Positions 63,995-64,000 of a stretch of 64,000 bases of DNA are shown piece by piece. The notes below the pieces were generated by a model. That model ran no database searches. It had not been told where the DNA came from and saw only the letters and a program-made list of their open reading frames with translations. Source of the stretch: DASTFY01 sp963813375 (GTDB lineage Bacteria; Actinomycetota; Acidimicrobiia; Acidimicrobiales; Ilumatobacteraceae); assembly GCA_963813375.1 (NCBI GenBank), contig CAWEYT010000017.1, positions 186,001-250,000 of the forward strand, given 5' to 3'. Each line of letters begins with the position of its first letter. Position 1 is the stretch's first letter. The position numbers were made by a program, and so were the translations under genes.

Positions 63995-64000
63995 GTCTCA

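Overview
This 64 kb window is chromosomal DNA from a very GC-rich actinobacterium. Three things point to the class Acidimicrobiia or a near relative: the Actinobacteria-specific block of an OB-fold protein, paired TrkA proteins (CeoC/CeoB) and APC permeases; an F420-type luciferase-like oxidoreductase; and a Ku/LigD-polymerase end-joining pair. This is inferred from gene content, as no rRNA or tRNA gene was seen. There is no phage, insertion sequence or CRISPR array. The window is mostly dense metabolic operons with short intergenic gaps.

Layout. 0-9 kb: an amidase tail, an MFS exporter, a CaiB/BaiF CoA-transferase, an ECF41-type sigma factor divergent from its likely epimerase target, LigD-Pol and Ku, and two envelope proteins. 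9-17 kb: a DUF445 protein and an aminopeptidase P divergent from proline catabolism (proline dehydrogenase and P5C dehydrogenase), then an MFS protein fused to a cyclic-nucleotide-binding domain and a TetR regulator. 17-22 kb: a lipoate/2-oxoacid dehydrogenase operon (lpdA, E2, lipB-lipA). 22.5-23.1 kb: a thioredoxin-fold lipoprotein whose first active-site cysteine codon is an in-frame TGA, followed by a SECIS-like hairpin. 23-29 kb: OB-fold protein, CeoC/CeoB, two tandem APC permeases and an SDR. 29.6-32.4 kb: a large LuxR-type ATPase regulator. 33-45.6 kb: a pyrimidine/hydantoin catabolism region (aminotransferase; a minus-strand operon of beta-ureidopropionase, dihydropyrimidinase, methylmalonate-semialdehyde dehydrogenase, LLM oxidoreductase and an NMT1-type ABC importer; a divergent MocR regulator), interrupted by a cupredoxin and two ferritin-like exported proteins. 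47-58 kb: SDR, a 2-oxoacid dehydrogenase E1-like enzyme, a glutamine-synthetase-like ligase, a D-cysteine-desulfhydrase-like enzyme, an ArgJ homologue, and phenylalanine hydroxylase with a divergent Lrp regulator. 58-64 kb: two ammonium transporters flanking a NhaA antiporter and a winged-helix regulator, then a LOG-family protein.

Nitrogen recovery is a recurring theme: proline, pyrimidine ring and phenylalanine catabolism, glutamine-synthetase-like ligation and two Amt channels. A GlnR-like direct repeat lies before one amt gene.

Many genes carry single-base frameshifts while the protein sequence on both sides stays fully conserved. They are mostly one-base insertions, often an extra G after CCC. 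They crowd 37-40.7 kb and 60.5-61.6 kb and look more like consensus errors than pseudogenes. The TGA in the thioredoxin-like gene is different: it keeps frame, falls exactly on a catalytic Cys position and is followed by a GGUC-loop hairpin. It is the most interesting object in the window.
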